Notes: generated from the sequence alone by a model not told the origin. A stretch of DNA of 38,948 bases from Gammaproteobacteria bacterium (GCA_029884165.1 JAOUIH010000026.1:1-38948); one strand, 5' to 3'. Positions 14,619 through 23,351 are shown, numbered from the stretch's first letter. Numbers and translations: made by a program.

Positions 14619-15884
14619 TCAGTTCCTGCGGATAATGGCGCCGCCCTTCATGACGAGCGTCGGCCGGCGCAGGCTCGACATGTCGGTCGTCGGGTCGCCC
14701 TCGACCGCGATGAGGTCGGCGAGCTTGCCTGTACGAACCCGACCCACCGCGTCGGCAACATGAAAAAGGTCTGCGTTCACGGAGGTCGCGGCGCGCAGGG
14801 CGGCCGCCGGTGACATGCCGTAGTCGACCATCATCTCCAGTTCGCGCAGGTTGTCGCCGTGCGGGTACACGCCGACATCGCCCCCGAAGCAGATCGTGAC
14901 GCCGGCATCCAGGGCCGCCCGGAAGCTCGCCCGCTTGGCCGCGACGCGTTGCGGCTCCGGGTCCGTCCCCTTCCGCCAGCCGGCGTACTGCGCGATCGCG
15001 TCGCCGGCGGCCAGCGTCGGGCACAGCGCAACGCCTCGCTCGGCCATCAGCCGAAAAATTTCCGGTGTGCCGTTGTCGCCGTGCTCGATGGTTTCGACCC
15101 CTGCGAGCGTCGCGCGCCGCATCGCTTCCGGTGTGGATGCGTGGGCGACGACCGGCCGCCCGCTGCTCGTGCTGATCTCGACTATCGTCTCGAGCTCGCG
15201 CTGCGTGAACGTCGGCGCGGCGGTGCCTCCCGGTCCCCAGCGATAGTCGGCGTATACCTTGACCAAATCGATGTCGCGCCCGATCTGCTCTCGCGTAGCA
15301 CGCACTAGCGCATCGTATCCATCCGCCGGCTCGGCGCCGAGCGGAACCTCGACACGTTCGTGGAAACCCTTGGGCCCGTAGCTGCCTGTCGCGACGAGCG
15401 CCCTGCCGGCGACCAGCAGGCGCGGCCCCGAAATCAGGCCCTTGTCGATCGAGTCGCGCAGCCCGACGTCCGCATAACCCGCCCCCTCCGAGCCGAGATC
15501 CCGCATCGTCGTGATCCCTGCGAAAAGTGTATCGCGCAGGTGCGCGACTGCACGCACGACGCGCTCGGCCTCGGACTCCGTCAGCACCTGGTCGTTCCAG
15601 CTCGTCTCGTCGTAGGGATGCAGCAGGACATGCGAGTGACCCTCGATAAGCCCCGGGAGCAGCGTCTGGCCGGGCAGCCCGATCGTGCTCGCGCCGTCGA
15701 CCGCCGGCGCGCTTGCGGCCGGTCCCGCATACGCGATCGATTCGCCGTTCACGTGAACGATCCAGTCCGTCTGCAGGCGCTCACCGTCGAACACGCGTTC
15801 GGGTACGAGGACGGTCACCGGATCGGCCACGGCGGCGGAAAATGCGAACACTGCAAGAAGGAACGTCCGTCCTGGTCCGGGCAT
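14619..15884 (-). CDS. Exported metal-dependent amidohydrolase (imidazolonepropionase/prolidase-like)
   Basis: 421 residues with a signal peptide ending near FSAAVADP. The amidohydrolase metal site is complete: H83 and H85 (EGHSH), K209 (LVKVYADYRW, likely carboxylated), H248 (VVAHAST), H268 (TIEHGD) and D336 (GGDVG). Sequence text such as GLIEGHSHVLLHPYDETSWN, then GITTMRDLGSEG is typical of the large secreted group related to Xaa-Pro and Xaa-Arg dipeptidases (Sgx9260 type). It most likely hydrolyses small peptides or N-acyl amino acids in the periplasm; the exact substrate is open. It is a single gene, convergent with marR. Confidence 0.9.
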   Translation of the reverse strand: MPGPGRTFLLAVFAFSAAVADPVTVLVPERVFDGERLQTDWIVHVNGESIAYAGPAASAPAVDGASTIGLPGQTLLPGLIEGHSHVLLHPYDETSWNDQVLTESEAERVVRAVAHLRDTLFAGITTMRDLGSEGAGYADVGLRDSIDKGLISGPRLLVAGRALVATGSYGPKGFHERVEVPLGAEPADGYDALVRATREQIGRDIDLVKVYADYRWGPGGTAAPTFTQRELETIVEISTSSGRPVVAHASTPEAMRRATLAGVETIEHGDNGTPEIFRLMAERGVALCPTLAAGDAIAQYAGWRKGTDPEPQRVAAKRASFRAALDAGVTICFGGDVGVYPHGDNLRELEMMVDYGMSPAAALRAATSVNADLFHVADAVGRVRTGKLADLIAVEGDPTTDMSSLRRPTLVMKGGAIIRRN

Positions 15885-15920
15885 CGAGCTTCACCTGCGA
15901 AAAGCCGGCATGAAGGTACC

Positions 15921-15948
15921 CGGGCTGCGCGGCCGGCCGCGCAGCCCG
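15921..15948. terminator. 28-bp perfect palindrome between two minus-strand genes
   Basis: Arms CGGGCTGCGCGGCC and GGCCGCGCAGCCCG meet with no spacer, giving a very stable GC hairpin 28 nt after the stop of the lipoprotein methyltransferase gene. No U-run follows on either strand. It probably acts as a terminator or mRNA 3' end stabiliser; a dispersed palindromic repeat is also possible. Confidence 0.5.
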
Positions 15949-15976
15949 TCGGCAAATTGTCGTACAGTCGTTTCGA

Positions 15977-16894
15977 TCAGCCCCGGGGCTTTACGAACTT
16001 CAACGTCATCCGGTTCGACTCGCCGATTGCCTCCATCTCGGCACGCAACTTCGGGTCGTCCCGGCTCGTCTGCAGGCCGGGTGGCAAGCGCCACACGCCC
16101 TGCGTCTCGGTCGGCCGGTCCTTCTCGTTGGCGTTTATGTCGGTCGATCCGACGTATTCGAAACCCGCCTTTTGAAAGGCATCGATGACGTACCCGGTCT
16201 TCAGGTAGCCGTTGCTGCCATCCGCCCAGGCATCCGGCATGTCGTCGCGCGCATGATGCTGCACGACGCCGACGATGCCGCCAGGCTTCAACACGTTGTA
16301 GGTGTCCGTCAGGGCTTCGCTGAGGAAACCGTGTTCGCCCTCGAAGCTCGCCAGGTTGTGCAGGGCGCGAATGAACAGCACCGCATCCGCCGCGCCGTGC
16401 ATCGACTCCGGCAGCGCACCGAACATGAAGGCCGCAACCCCGGCATCGGCCAGACCGCGCCAGGAATCTGCCTCGGCGGTCCAGTCGGCAACCCAGTGCT
16501 CCTTGGCGGTCAGACGTTCACCGGTCATGAAGTCGAACAGCGGCCACATGTCGAGCGCATAGTCCGCGCCGATGACCTTGCCGTCGGCGCCGAGCCAGGG
16601 CAGCAGTATCTTCGTATACCAGCCGCCACCGGGCAGCGCTTCGACCACCGTCATGCCGGGCTCGATGCCGAAGAACGCCAGCGTCTCGGCCGGGTGCCGG
16701 TAGCGGTATCTCGCCTGCACGTCCGCGGGCTGGGCCGCGAGTATCTCACCGAGCCCGGCGGCGCCGGCCGCCTCTTCGGCAGCAGTTGCCGCCTCGGGAG
16801 CCTGGCCCGGCGCGGGTTCCTCCGCTGGCGGCGTGTCGGCCCCGCCGCAGGCTACGAGCAAGAGCGCAACTGCGCCTGTGATTATTGTTCTCAT
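15977..16894 (-). CDS. Predicted lipoprotein with SAM-methyltransferase fold (COG4798-like)
   Basis: 305 residues from ATG 16894 with a good SD (AGGGGGG). Lipoprotein signal LLLVAC puts the acylated Cys at 16, followed by an Ala/Pro/Glu-rich linker (17-45). Residues 60-260 resemble the COG4798 predicted methyltransferases: HPAETLAFFGIEPGMTVVEA and PGGGWYTKILLPWL form the nucleotide-binding loop, VLFIRALHNL and YNVLKPGGIVGVVQHHA are the later strands. SAM is not expected outside the cytoplasm, so either the fold serves another role or the lipoprotein call is wrong. Similar exported homologues seem common in gammaproteobacteria. Not in an obvious operon. Confidence 0.85.
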   Translation of the reverse strand: MRTIITGAVALLLVACGGADTPPAEEPAPGQAPEAATAAEEAAGAAGLGEILAAQPADVQARYRYRHPAETLAFFGIEPGMTVVEALPGGGWYTKILLPWLGADGKVIGADYALDMWPLFDFMTGERLTAKEHWVADWTAEADSWRGLADAGVAAFMFGALPESMHGAADAVLFIRALHNLASFEGEHGFLSEALTDTYNVLKPGGIVGVVQHHARDDMPDAWADGSNGYLKTGYVIDAFQKAGFEYVGSTDINANEKDRPTETQGVWRLPPGLQTSRDDPKLRAEMEAIGESNRMTLKFVKPRG

Positions 16895-16947
16895 TGTCGT
16901 CCCCCCTCGCTGTATTACAGGATGTGGAACTCAAGCGGACGATTATC

Positions 16948-16964
16948 CTGCCGGGATCCGGCAG
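16948..16964 (-). terminator. Hairpin downstream of the pyruvate-kinase-like gene
   Basis: Seven-bp stem CTGCCGG/CCGGCAG with a 3-nt loop, followed within 25 nt by a second small dyad CCAGCG/CGCTGG, in the 160-nt gap between the pyruvate-kinase-like and lipoprotein genes. No U-run. A weak terminator candidate. Confidence 0.3.
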
Positions 16965-17054
16965 CCTCAAGCCAGCGATCAGGCTTCGCTGGAGATTCAG
17001 CCACATGCGAGCCTGCTCGTTCACTTCCGCGGGCGACGCCGCGCGTAGATCCCG

Positions 17055-18893
17055 TCACGAACTGCCGGGCCACAGGTCGCTGATGCTCAACCGGCGGAGT
17101 CTCGAACTCTTCCGGCTCTGGTGCTGCTCCATCCGCCGCATGATGTCATCGAGCATCCGGATCGCGGAGATTATCTGGGGACCCTTGTTCAGCATTACGC
17201 AGTCGGCGCGTTGGGACATCGCAGCATCCGTGATCTCCGCGCGGGTCGGCTGGCCCTTTTTCGCCTCGCCCTCCAGCACCTGGGTTGCCCAGATAACCGG
17301 GAGCTGCGCTGCCTCGCATAGCCACAGGATCTCTTCCTGTATCTCGGCCAGCCGCTCCCAGCCGCACTCGATTGCGAGGTCTCCCCGCGCGATCATTACG
17401 CCGGCGGGATAATGGCGCATCGCGGCAAGCAGGATTCTCGGCAGGTTCCGGAACGCCCGCTCGGTCTCTATCTTGCAGATGATGCCCAGCGGTTCGCGCC
17501 GGAAGCGCGCCAGTTCGGTGTGCAGGGCGACGATGTCACCAGGGTCGCGGATGAAGGACAGGTCGACGGCGTCGGCATGTGCGGCGATGAACTCGAGATT
17601 GCCGCGATCCGCGGCCGTCAGCCCTTGGTAGTGCAATTCCGCGTTCGGGAAATTGATGCTCCTGTTGCCGCGCAGTCGGCTGCCCGACGGCTTGGCTCCC
17701 GTGATCCGTACGCGAATCGAGTCATCGTAAACCGCTTCCGCGAATCCCTCGATTTTCCCGTCGTTCAGGCGTACCGGCGCACCCGGCGAGAGATGCCCGA
17801 AGATGTCGCCCGGGAGACAGGTGATATGGGCCGGCTCGGCCATTTCGTCTTCTGTCCTTGCCGGTTCTCCGAGGCGCACCGACTTCTCGAGCACCAGCGC
17901 ATCCCCCGTTCGCAGGATGATCGGCTGCTCGACCGGCGGCAGCTCGCCGACCAGGAACTTCAGGCGATCGCCGGACTTGTCCTTGATCAGCCGCATCCGG
18001 GTGCCGGTTGCGAGATAAGCCGTCTTGTGGGCCTCCAGCACGAGTCCGCGATCGTCCTTCTCGACTACCGACAGGCTGCGCTTGCGGCCCCGCGTGTCCG
18101 TGAAGCGAACCTCGTCGCCCACGGCAGCGTGATCGATGAGTTCCTGCGGCACCGGCACCACCGCGACCTTCTTGCCCTGCCAGGGCACGTCCTCGGCGGC
18201 AAAACGGACCCGCTTCGGCGCAATCAGGCGGCCCAGTGCATCCCGCCGCGGCTGCACGCGCAGCACCTTCGGGCCCGGTACCAGGTCGCCGGTGCGGAAC
18301 TTCGGCCCCACCAGGTCCATCACGATGCGGCACTCCACGCCGAGTTCCGCGCTCGCCTGGCGCACATGGCGGATCATCATTTCCCAGTCCGGCCCGGTAT
18401 CGTGGGCGCAGTTAATGCGCGCGATATCCATGCCGGTTGCCACGAGGTCCCGGACCATCGCCGGGTTTTCGGCCGCCTCGGGTGGCAGTGTGACCATGAT
18501 GCGCGTGTTGCGGCCACGGCGGCGCCCGCCGAGCAGCGCCTCGACATGCCTGGGCATCCGCTCCAGGCTCGCGGCGAAGGCCGGATCCTGCGCCAGAGGC
18601 GCAGCCGGCAGCTTGCCACCGATCGCCTCGATGGCCGTTGCGACGGCGCGCAAGCTCGGCAGAACGTGCTGCTCCGCCCGGCCAAGCGAGGACAGGCCGT
18701 AACGCGCGAGCTGGTCCTGCAGTGCGCGGATATCGACCTGCCGCAGGGCCAGGTAATGAACGAGGTTCCTGGCGCTTGCCTCGTAAGCCGGGTGGACCAG
18801 CGACAGTTCGGGCGCAAGCCGCGATTCGAGCGCAACCGCGCGCGTGATCAGGTCCTCGATCCGGGGCGCCAATGACAGGGGTTCGGTCGACAT
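17055..18893 (-). CDS. Pyruvate-kinase-like protein with N-terminal extension, no C-terminal domain
   Basis: 612 residues from ATG 18893 (normal pyruvate kinase is about 470-480). Residues 1-125 are an added helical region. The barrel begins near 128 (NTRIMVTLPPEA) and keeps MDLVGPKFRTG (192-202), CKIETERAFRNL (473-484, catalytic-type Lys474), GVMIARGDLAIECGWERL (498-515), IWATQVLE (534-541) and PTRAEITDAA (549-558). The stretch standing for the B domain (about 203-420) is roughly twice the usual length. The protein stops about 40 residues after the barrel, so the C-terminal allosteric domain is absent. It may be a phosphotransferase on PEP or a related substrate; true pyruvate kinase activity is uncertain. 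Start weakly supported. Confidence 0.85.
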   Translation of the reverse strand: MSTEPLSLAPRIEDLITRAVALESRLAPELSLVHPAYEASARNLVHYLALRQVDIRALQDQLARYGLSSLGRAEQHVLPSLRAVATAIEAIGGKLPAAPLAQDPAFAASLERMPRHVEALLGGRRRGRNTRIMVTLPPEAAENPAMVRDLVATGMDIARINCAHDTGPDWEMMIRHVRQASAELGVECRIVMDLVGPKFRTGDLVPGPKVLRVQPRRDALGRLIAPKRVRFAAEDVPWQGKKVAVVPVPQELIDHAAVGDEVRFTDTRGRKRSLSVVEKDDRGLVLEAHKTAYLATGTRMRLIKDKSGDRLKFLVGELPPVEQPIILRTGDALVLEKSVRLGEPARTEDEMAEPAHITCLPGDIFGHLSPGAPVRLNDGKIEGFAEAVYDDSIRVRITGAKPSGSRLRGNRSINFPNAELHYQGLTAADRGNLEFIAAHADAVDLSFIRDPGDIVALHTELARFRREPLGIICKIETERAFRNLPRILLAAMRHYPAGVMIARGDLAIECGWERLAEIQEEILWLCEAAQLPVIWATQVLEGEAKKGQPTRAEITDAAMSQRADCVMLNKGPQIISAIRMLDDIMRRMEQHQSRKSSRLRRLSISDLWPGSS

Positions 18894-18983
18894 GCCGGTA
18901 TCTCGCTGCTCCCGGTGTACGGCACCACGCATGTCGGCCCCGCCGGCCGGCACTCCTGCGCTGCCGCAGAGCGGCACCGAACT

Positions 18984-19178
18984 TTACATGGTCGCGTACA
19001 GTACCGCAGCCACGATCAGGATGATTCCAGCGGCCTGCAACGCCACGCGCCCGAACATGAATTGCTCGCTGTGCTGCTCGTCATACTTGCCGCCCCGGGC
19101 CATCGAATAGATTCCGGCAAACAGCACGGCCACCGTCGCAATTAGCACCGCGACGATCAGGATCGTCAGGATATCCAT
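18984..19178 (-). CDS. Twin-transmembrane small protein (HIG1-like)
   Basis: 64 residues: TM helix (about 4-26), loop ARGGKYDEQHSEQFMFGRV, TM helix (about 46-63). The loop fits the HIG_1_N domain of small inner-membrane proteins, which in mitochondria associate with cytochrome oxidase; bacterial twin-TM versions are thought to sit with respiratory components, but their role is unproven. A good SD (GGAGGTG) precedes the ATG. It lies between thioredoxin and the pyruvate-kinase-like gene on the same strand. Confidence 0.75.
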   Translation of the reverse strand: MDILTILIVAVLIATVAVLFAGIYSMARGGKYDEQHSEQFMFGRVALQAAGIILIVAAVLYATM

Positions 19179-19179
19179 G

Positions 19180-19402
19180 GGTCACCTCCGTCACGCGCAT
19201 CGATCACGCAGCATCCCATTCGATAGCTTGAGTCCGCCTGCGGGTCGGTGAAAATCGTTGCAAGCCCCAAGCGGATAGGGAACTCTACCTATCGCCTTCC
19301 CGCAAGCGACCGCTGCCCGAGGGTTCGGGCCTGCCGGTACGCGCCCGGCACCTCCAAGGCTGCGGGGGCCCTCCGCGTTCCACGCGGCGGACGCGTCTGA
19401 AA
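19180..19402. other. Hairpin-rich intergenic region between thioredoxin and the twin-TM gene
   Basis: No convincing gene in about 220 bp; a 71-codon ORF here has no recognisable features. Several dyads follow one another: GATAGG/CCTATC (19274-19279/19288-19293), GCCCGA-GGGT-TCGGGC (19315-19330), TGCCGG/CCGGCA (19332-19337/19345-19350) and CCGCGT-TCC-ACGCGG (19373-19387). The last lies 16 nt behind the thioredoxin stop and could be its terminator. The others could form a structured leader or a small RNA. Confidence 0.35.
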
Positions 19403-19744
19403 TCAACCGAGATGGCGATCGATGAGTTGCGCGAGCTGCGCCTTCGGTTTGACGCCGATCGACGTGTCGCTTGCCTCCCCGTCCCTGAACAGGATCAGGG
19501 TCGGGATACTGCGGACGCCGAAACGCATAGCGGTCTTGGGGCAGTCGTCGATATTGAGCTTGGCGATCCTGGCGCGCCCGTCATACTCGGCGGCGAGCTC
19601 TTCCAGGGCTGGCGCGATCATGCGGCAGGGCCCACACCATTCGGCCCAGAAATCGACCAGGACCGGCAGGTCGGACTGCAGGACGTCCTTTTCGAAACTC
19701 GCATCCGTGACGGTAAATGGCTTCGCGGCAGTTGCCTGGCTCAT
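19403..19744 (-). CDS. trxA: Thioredoxin
   Basis: 113 residues, one thioredoxin domain. Active site WCGPC with C37 and C40, buried Asp31 (LVDFWAEW), and cis-Pro81 in RSIPTLILF. Cytosolic, no signal peptide. It reduces protein disulfides using thioredoxin reductase. SD GAGGAG precedes the ATG. A possible promoter lies upstream (TGGACC, 17 bp, TAAAGT). Whether it is the main cellular thioredoxin or an accessory one cannot be told here; the length and motif fit Trx1. The unknown 253-residue protein gene ends 136 nt upstream on the same strand. Confidence 0.95.
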   Translation of the reverse strand: MSQATAAKPFTVTDASFEKDVLQSDLPVLVDFWAEWCGPCRMIAPALEELAAEYDGRARIAKLNIDDCPKTAMRFGVRSIPTLILFRDGEASDTSIGVKPKAQLAQLIDRHLG

Positions 19745-19880
19745 CGGGGGCTCCTCGGTAAATCAGCCTGGAACGGACGCCGCGGAACACTGGCGCCGCC
19801 GTAGCGCGAGCCACTTTATCGCCGCCACAGGAGTCGGTCCATGCCGGATCATCCAATATGTCGAGATCGATCGTCTCGCC

Positions 19881-20642
19881 TCACGCGACTTTCGCCTCGA
19901 TGGCCGGGAGGCTGAGGCCGGAAGCGCGCACGTACTCGCGCCACTCGCGATCGGGGTCGGTTGCACCGGACACGACCACGTCGGTATAGATCGAATACGC
20001 GGTGGCGGTTGCCGTGGCGCTGGCCGGGTCGAAGGCCGGCGGCAGCCCGAGATCCCGCCGGAACTGGTGCTCCTGGTGCGCGCAGGCGGCGTGCAGGAAG
20101 GCAGGGTACCAGTCCTTGTCGCCGCCGGTGTCGCCGAGTCGTCGCCGCGCGGCTTCGAATGACTCCAGTCGCCAGCGGGCCGTCCAGTAGCGCTCCCGGA
20201 GCACCTGGCGCGCGGTCTCCGGGTCGAGCTCCGAGGTGCTGGAGCTTTCCAGCTCGGCCCGGAAATCGGTATTCCGCTGCAGCAGTTCCTCGAGCCGGCC
20301 GTGCAGCTCGCCCGTGACGCCGGGCGTGCCCCGCAGGCCGCTGGGGTCCTGCGCGGGCGCCGGTGGGATGTAGAGAACCTGCAGGCGCGCAAATTCGAGC
20401 ATCGTTCGCACGAGCCGGTCGCGACAGGCCGTGTGCGGTTCGAGCGCGTTGAAGATGCCGTGGAGTTCCAGGAACAGCTCGCGAGCCAGTACGCTGCGAC
20501 GCGGCTCGTCGACATAATCCCGGAGGGGTAGCCGGCTCTCGATCTCGGACGCTTCTTGCACCACCTGCCGCAAGTCCGGGTTCCGCCGCGCGGCATCCGC
20601 CGCCGATTTACGCGAAAAAAGCCTTCGCAGTCCTTCAAACAC
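19881..20642 (-). CDS. Hypothetical protein (253 aa)
   Basis: Start chosen at GTG 20642, with GGAG six bases upstream; an ATG at 20666 adds eight residues but has no SD. The protein is charged and mostly helical, beginning FEGLRRLFSRKSAADAARRN. It contains RSVLARELFLELHGIFNALE, then a Trp/Tyr-rich part (RERYWTARWRLESFEAARRR, and DKDWYPAFLHAACAHQEHQF). No signal peptide, TM helix or catalytic motif that I recognise. The clustered aromatic and His residues near 185-200 could be a ligand site. It is divergent from the SLC13-type carrier gene. Confidence 0.75.
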   Translation of the reverse strand: MFEGLRRLFSRKSAADAARRNPDLRQVVQEASEIESRLPLRDYVDEPRRSVLARELFLELHGIFNALEPHTACRDRLVRTMLEFARLQVLYIPPAPAQDPSGLRGTPGVTGELHGRLEELLQRNTDFRAELESSSTSELDPETARQVLRERYWTARWRLESFEAARRRLGDTGGDKDWYPAFLHAACAHQEHQFRRDLGLPPAFDPASATATATAYSIYTDVVVSGATDPDREWREYVRASGLSLPAIEAKVA

Positions 20643-20806
20643 GCCGTTCTCCGTACTTCGGCGCATTCTAGAATAAAGACCAGGTCCCGGCTAATCGGGG
20701 GACGGATGCCGCGGGACCGGTTGTGCGGCCACCCGAACCCCATTAGGCTTCTGCGCCGTGAGTCGGCAATGTGCCGGCCACCTGCGGTGTTTCGCCGGTA
20801 CGAGAC

Positions 20807-22627
20807 GTGATCGAATTTTCCCTTGCCGCCTGGATAACGCTCGCCGTCATCGCCGGAGTCTTCGTGAGCCTGGCTGCGACGCGCCTTGCGCCGGACGTCG
20901 TGCTCGTCATTGCGCTGACTGTACTCCTGGTCAGCGGCGTCATCGATCCGGCCACGGCCATGAGCGCAGCAGCAAACCCCGCTGTCGCGACGATCGCCGT
21001 TCTCTATGTCGTCGTCGCGGGCCTGCGCGACACGGATGCGATGGTCGGGCTGACGCAGCGCTGGCTCGGCCGGCCGAGCGGGCTGGCAAGCGCCCAGTTG
21101 CGGCTGATGCTCCCCGTCTCGGGCGCATCGATGTTCATGAACAACACGCCGCTCGTCGCTGCGATGCTGCCGACGGTGAGCGAATGGGCGCGCAAGATCG
21201 GCCTGTCGCCGTCCGCGCTGCTGATGCCGCTCAGTTACGCCGCCATCCTCGGCGGGCTCTGTACACTGGTCGGGACGAGCACGAACCTGGTCGTGGCCGG
21301 CCTGCTGGATGCCGAGGTGGCGGCCGGGCGCGTGGCGCGCGGCTACGATTTCTTCACGCTGTTGCCCGTCGGGCTGGCGGCGCTCGCGGCGGGCACGGCC
21401 TGGGTGCTCTTTGCCTCGCCCAGGCTCCTGCCGACGCGCCAGTCGCCGGTACGTGACCCGGGCGATCCACGTGCTTACACCATCGAGATGCAGGTGCTGC
21501 CGGGCAACTCGATCGACGGCTGCAGCATCGAAGAGGCCGGGCTCCGCCACCTGCCGGGCTGCTTCCTGGCCGAGGTCGAGCGCGGCGACGACATGTTCAT
21601 TGCGGTTGGCCCGCAGTTCCGGCTGCAAGGGGGGGACCGCCTCGTCTTCGTCGGCGTCGTCGAGGCCATACTCGACCTGCAGCGCATACCCGGGCTCGCC
21701 CCGGCAACGGAGCAGATGTTCAAGCTCGACGGTCCGCGGAACGGCCGCGTACTCGTCGAGGCCGTCGTTTCGGACCGATCCCCGATGGTAGGGCAGAGCA
21801 TTCGGGAAGGCCGGTTCCGCAGCCGCTACAACGCCGTCGTGATCGCCGTTGCTCGCGGCGGCTCCCGGCTGTACCAGCGGCTCGGTGACGTGGTGCTGAG
21901 GGAAGGCGACACCCTGCTGCTCGAAGCCCGACCGAGCTTCGTGGACCAGCATCGCAATTCCCGCGATTTCTACCTGGTCAGCGGCATACCGGACTCGCAT
22001 CCGCGCCGCCACGAGCGCGCCGGAGTCGCGCTCCTGATCCTGGCGGCGATGATCGTCGCGGCAACCCTGTTCGAGCAGCTCGGTTTCTTCCGCGAACGTG
22101 ATTTCGGCATCCTGCACGCGGCGCTGCCCGCCGCTCTGCTCATGGTGGCGACCGGCTGCTGCTCGGTGGATTCAGCCCGGCGCAGTGTCGACTGGTCGGT
22201 ACTGATTGTCATTGCGTGCGCGATGGGGCTCGGCAAAGCGGTCGAGATGACGGGTCTCTCCGCCGTGGCTGCCGCGTTTTTCACCGGCGACGGTGCCGAA
22301 ATGCATCCCGTGCTGGCGCTGGCCACCATCTATTTTGCGACGATGCTGGCGACGGAGTTGCTGAGCAACAGCGCCGCCGCCGTGCTGATGTTCCCTGTCG
22401 CAGTCTCCGCCGCCAGCATGCTGGGACTCGACCCGATGCCCTTCGTCGTGGCGATGACCATCGCTGCGTCCTGCGGTTTCGCGACCCCGCTCGGCTACCA
22501 GACCCACCTGATGGTCTACGGCCCGGGCGGCTACCGTTATGCCGATTTCCTGCGCATGGGCCTGCCGCTGAACCTGATCGTCGGTTTCGTGACGATCCTG
22601 ATCGCACCCCGGGTCTGGCCGTTTTGA
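20807..22627 (+). CDS. SLC13/DASS-type anion transporter with two RCK_C domains
   Basis: 606 residues from GTG 20807; an in-frame GTG at 20771 would add 12 residues. N-terminal TM bundle with FMNNTPLVAAMLP and GTSTNLVVAGL (the sodium/substrate clamshell motif SNT/TNT of this family), then two TrkA_C/RCK_C domains at about 220-300 and 310-395, then a second TM bundle with SNSAAAVLMFP and GFATPLGYQTHLMVYGPGGY. This arrangement is common in bacterial carriers annotated for sulfate or di-/tricarboxylates. The ligand is unknown; sulfate or a dicarboxylate is most likely. The RCK_C parts suggest ligand-gated control from the cytosol. Confidence 0.9.
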   Translation: MIEFSLAAWITLAVIAGVFVSLAATRLAPDVVLVIALTVLLVSGVIDPATAMSAAANPAVATIAVLYVVVAGLRDTDAMVGLTQRWLGRPSGLASAQLRLMLPVSGASMFMNNTPLVAAMLPTVSEWARKIGLSPSALLMPLSYAAILGGLCTLVGTSTNLVVAGLLDAEVAAGRVARGYDFFTLLPVGLAALAAGTAWVLFASPRLLPTRQSPVRDPGDPRAYTIEMQVLPGNSIDGCSIEEAGLRHLPGCFLAEVERGDDMFIAVGPQFRLQGGDRLVFVGVVEAILDLQRIPGLAPATEQMFKLDGPRNGRVLVEAVVSDRSPMVGQSIREGRFRSRYNAVVIAVARGGSRLYQRLGDVVLREGDTLLLEARPSFVDQHRNSRDFYLVSGIPDSHPRRHERAGVALLILAAMIVAATLFEQLGFFRERDFGILHAALPAALLMVATGCCSVDSARRSVDWSVLIVIACAMGLGKAVEMTGLSAVAAAFFTGDGAEMHPVLALATIYFATMLATELLSNSAAAVLMFPVAVSAASMLGLDPMPFVVAMTIAASCGFATPLGYQTHLMVYGPGGYRYADFLRMGLPLNLIVGFVTILIAPRVWPF

Positions 22628-22697
22628 GACGCCGCAGCGGGCGCAGGTCGCTGTCCGGTGCTACATTTGGCGCCCCTTCGAAAACGAGGAATCCACG

Positions 22698-23351
22698 GTG
22701 ACAATCCAGTTGACCGCCAACGAGGCCCGCGTGCTCGGCTGCCTGCTCGAAAAGTCGGTTATCACGCCCGAGCAGTACCCGTTGACGCTCAACGCCCTGA
22801 CCAATGCCTGCAACCAGAAATCGTCCCGCGAGCCGGTCCTGTCACTTGCCCAGGGGCTCGTCCAGCACACGGTCAGGGACCTCGAGGCGAAACACCTCGT
22901 CCGCATCGAGGAGAATTTCCGCAGCCGCGTCGAGAAATACGTGCAGCGCTTCTGCAACACGCCGTTCAGCGAGTTCCAGTTCGACGATGCTCAATACGCA
23001 ATTATCACCTTGCTGTTGCTGCGCGGACCGCAGACGCCCGGAGAGCTTCGCGCCCACAGCGGACGGCTGCACGCCTTCGCCGATAACGAAGCCGTCGTCG
23101 AAGCGCTCCAGGGCCTGATCGATCGGGACGGCGGGCCGCTCGTCGTCCGGCTGCCGCGCAGCCCCGGTCGCAAGGATTCCGAGTACATGCACCTGTTCTG
23201 TGGTCCGATCGACGTCGATGCGCGCGCCGCGGAGGTCGAAGCGAAAGCCGAATCCCCGCAGGCGACGCGCGTCAGCATCCTGGACCTCGCCAGGCGTGTC
23301 GATGCCCTCGAGGAGGAACTCGCCGCGCTGAAGCAGCGCCTCGGGGACTAG
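22698..23351 (+). CDS. yceH: YceH family protein (DUF480)
   Basis: 217 residues from GTG 22698 with GAGGAA upstream. It matches E. coli YceH: LTANEARVLGCLLEKSVITP, then EQYPLTLNALTNACNQKSSR at the start, the first winged helix; GPQTPGELRAHSGRLHAF in the second winged helix; a short coiled coil at the C-terminus (ALEEELAALKQRL). The function is not established; the double winged-helix fold suggests nucleic-acid or protein binding. It is a conserved marker of gammaproteobacteria and relatives. It follows the carrier gene by 70 nt but may have its own promoter. Confidence 0.93.
   Translation: MTIQLTANEARVLGCLLEKSVITPEQYPLTLNALTNACNQKSSREPVLSLAQGLVQHTVRDLEAKHLVRIEENFRSRVEKYVQRFCNTPFSEFQFDDAQYAIITLLLLRGPQTPGELRAHSGRLHAFADNEAVVEALQGLIDRDGGPLVVRLPRSPGRKDSEYMHLFCGPIDVDARAAEVEAKAESPQATRVSILDLARRVDALEEELAALKQRLGD

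Noticed and set aside
17412..18875. 487-codon plus-strand ORF opposite the pyruvate-kinase-like gene
   Set aside because: Mirror of a gene with clear kinase motifs on the other strand.
19191..19406. 71-codon ORF after thioredoxin
   Set aside because: No SD, Pro/Gly/Ala-rich, no motif, and it runs through several hairpins.
19763..22117. 784-codon ORF on the minus strand across the transporter and the hypothetical gene
   Set aside because: Low-complexity Arg/Asp/Gly-rich translation that mirrors the carrier gene on the other strand; no SD, no motif.
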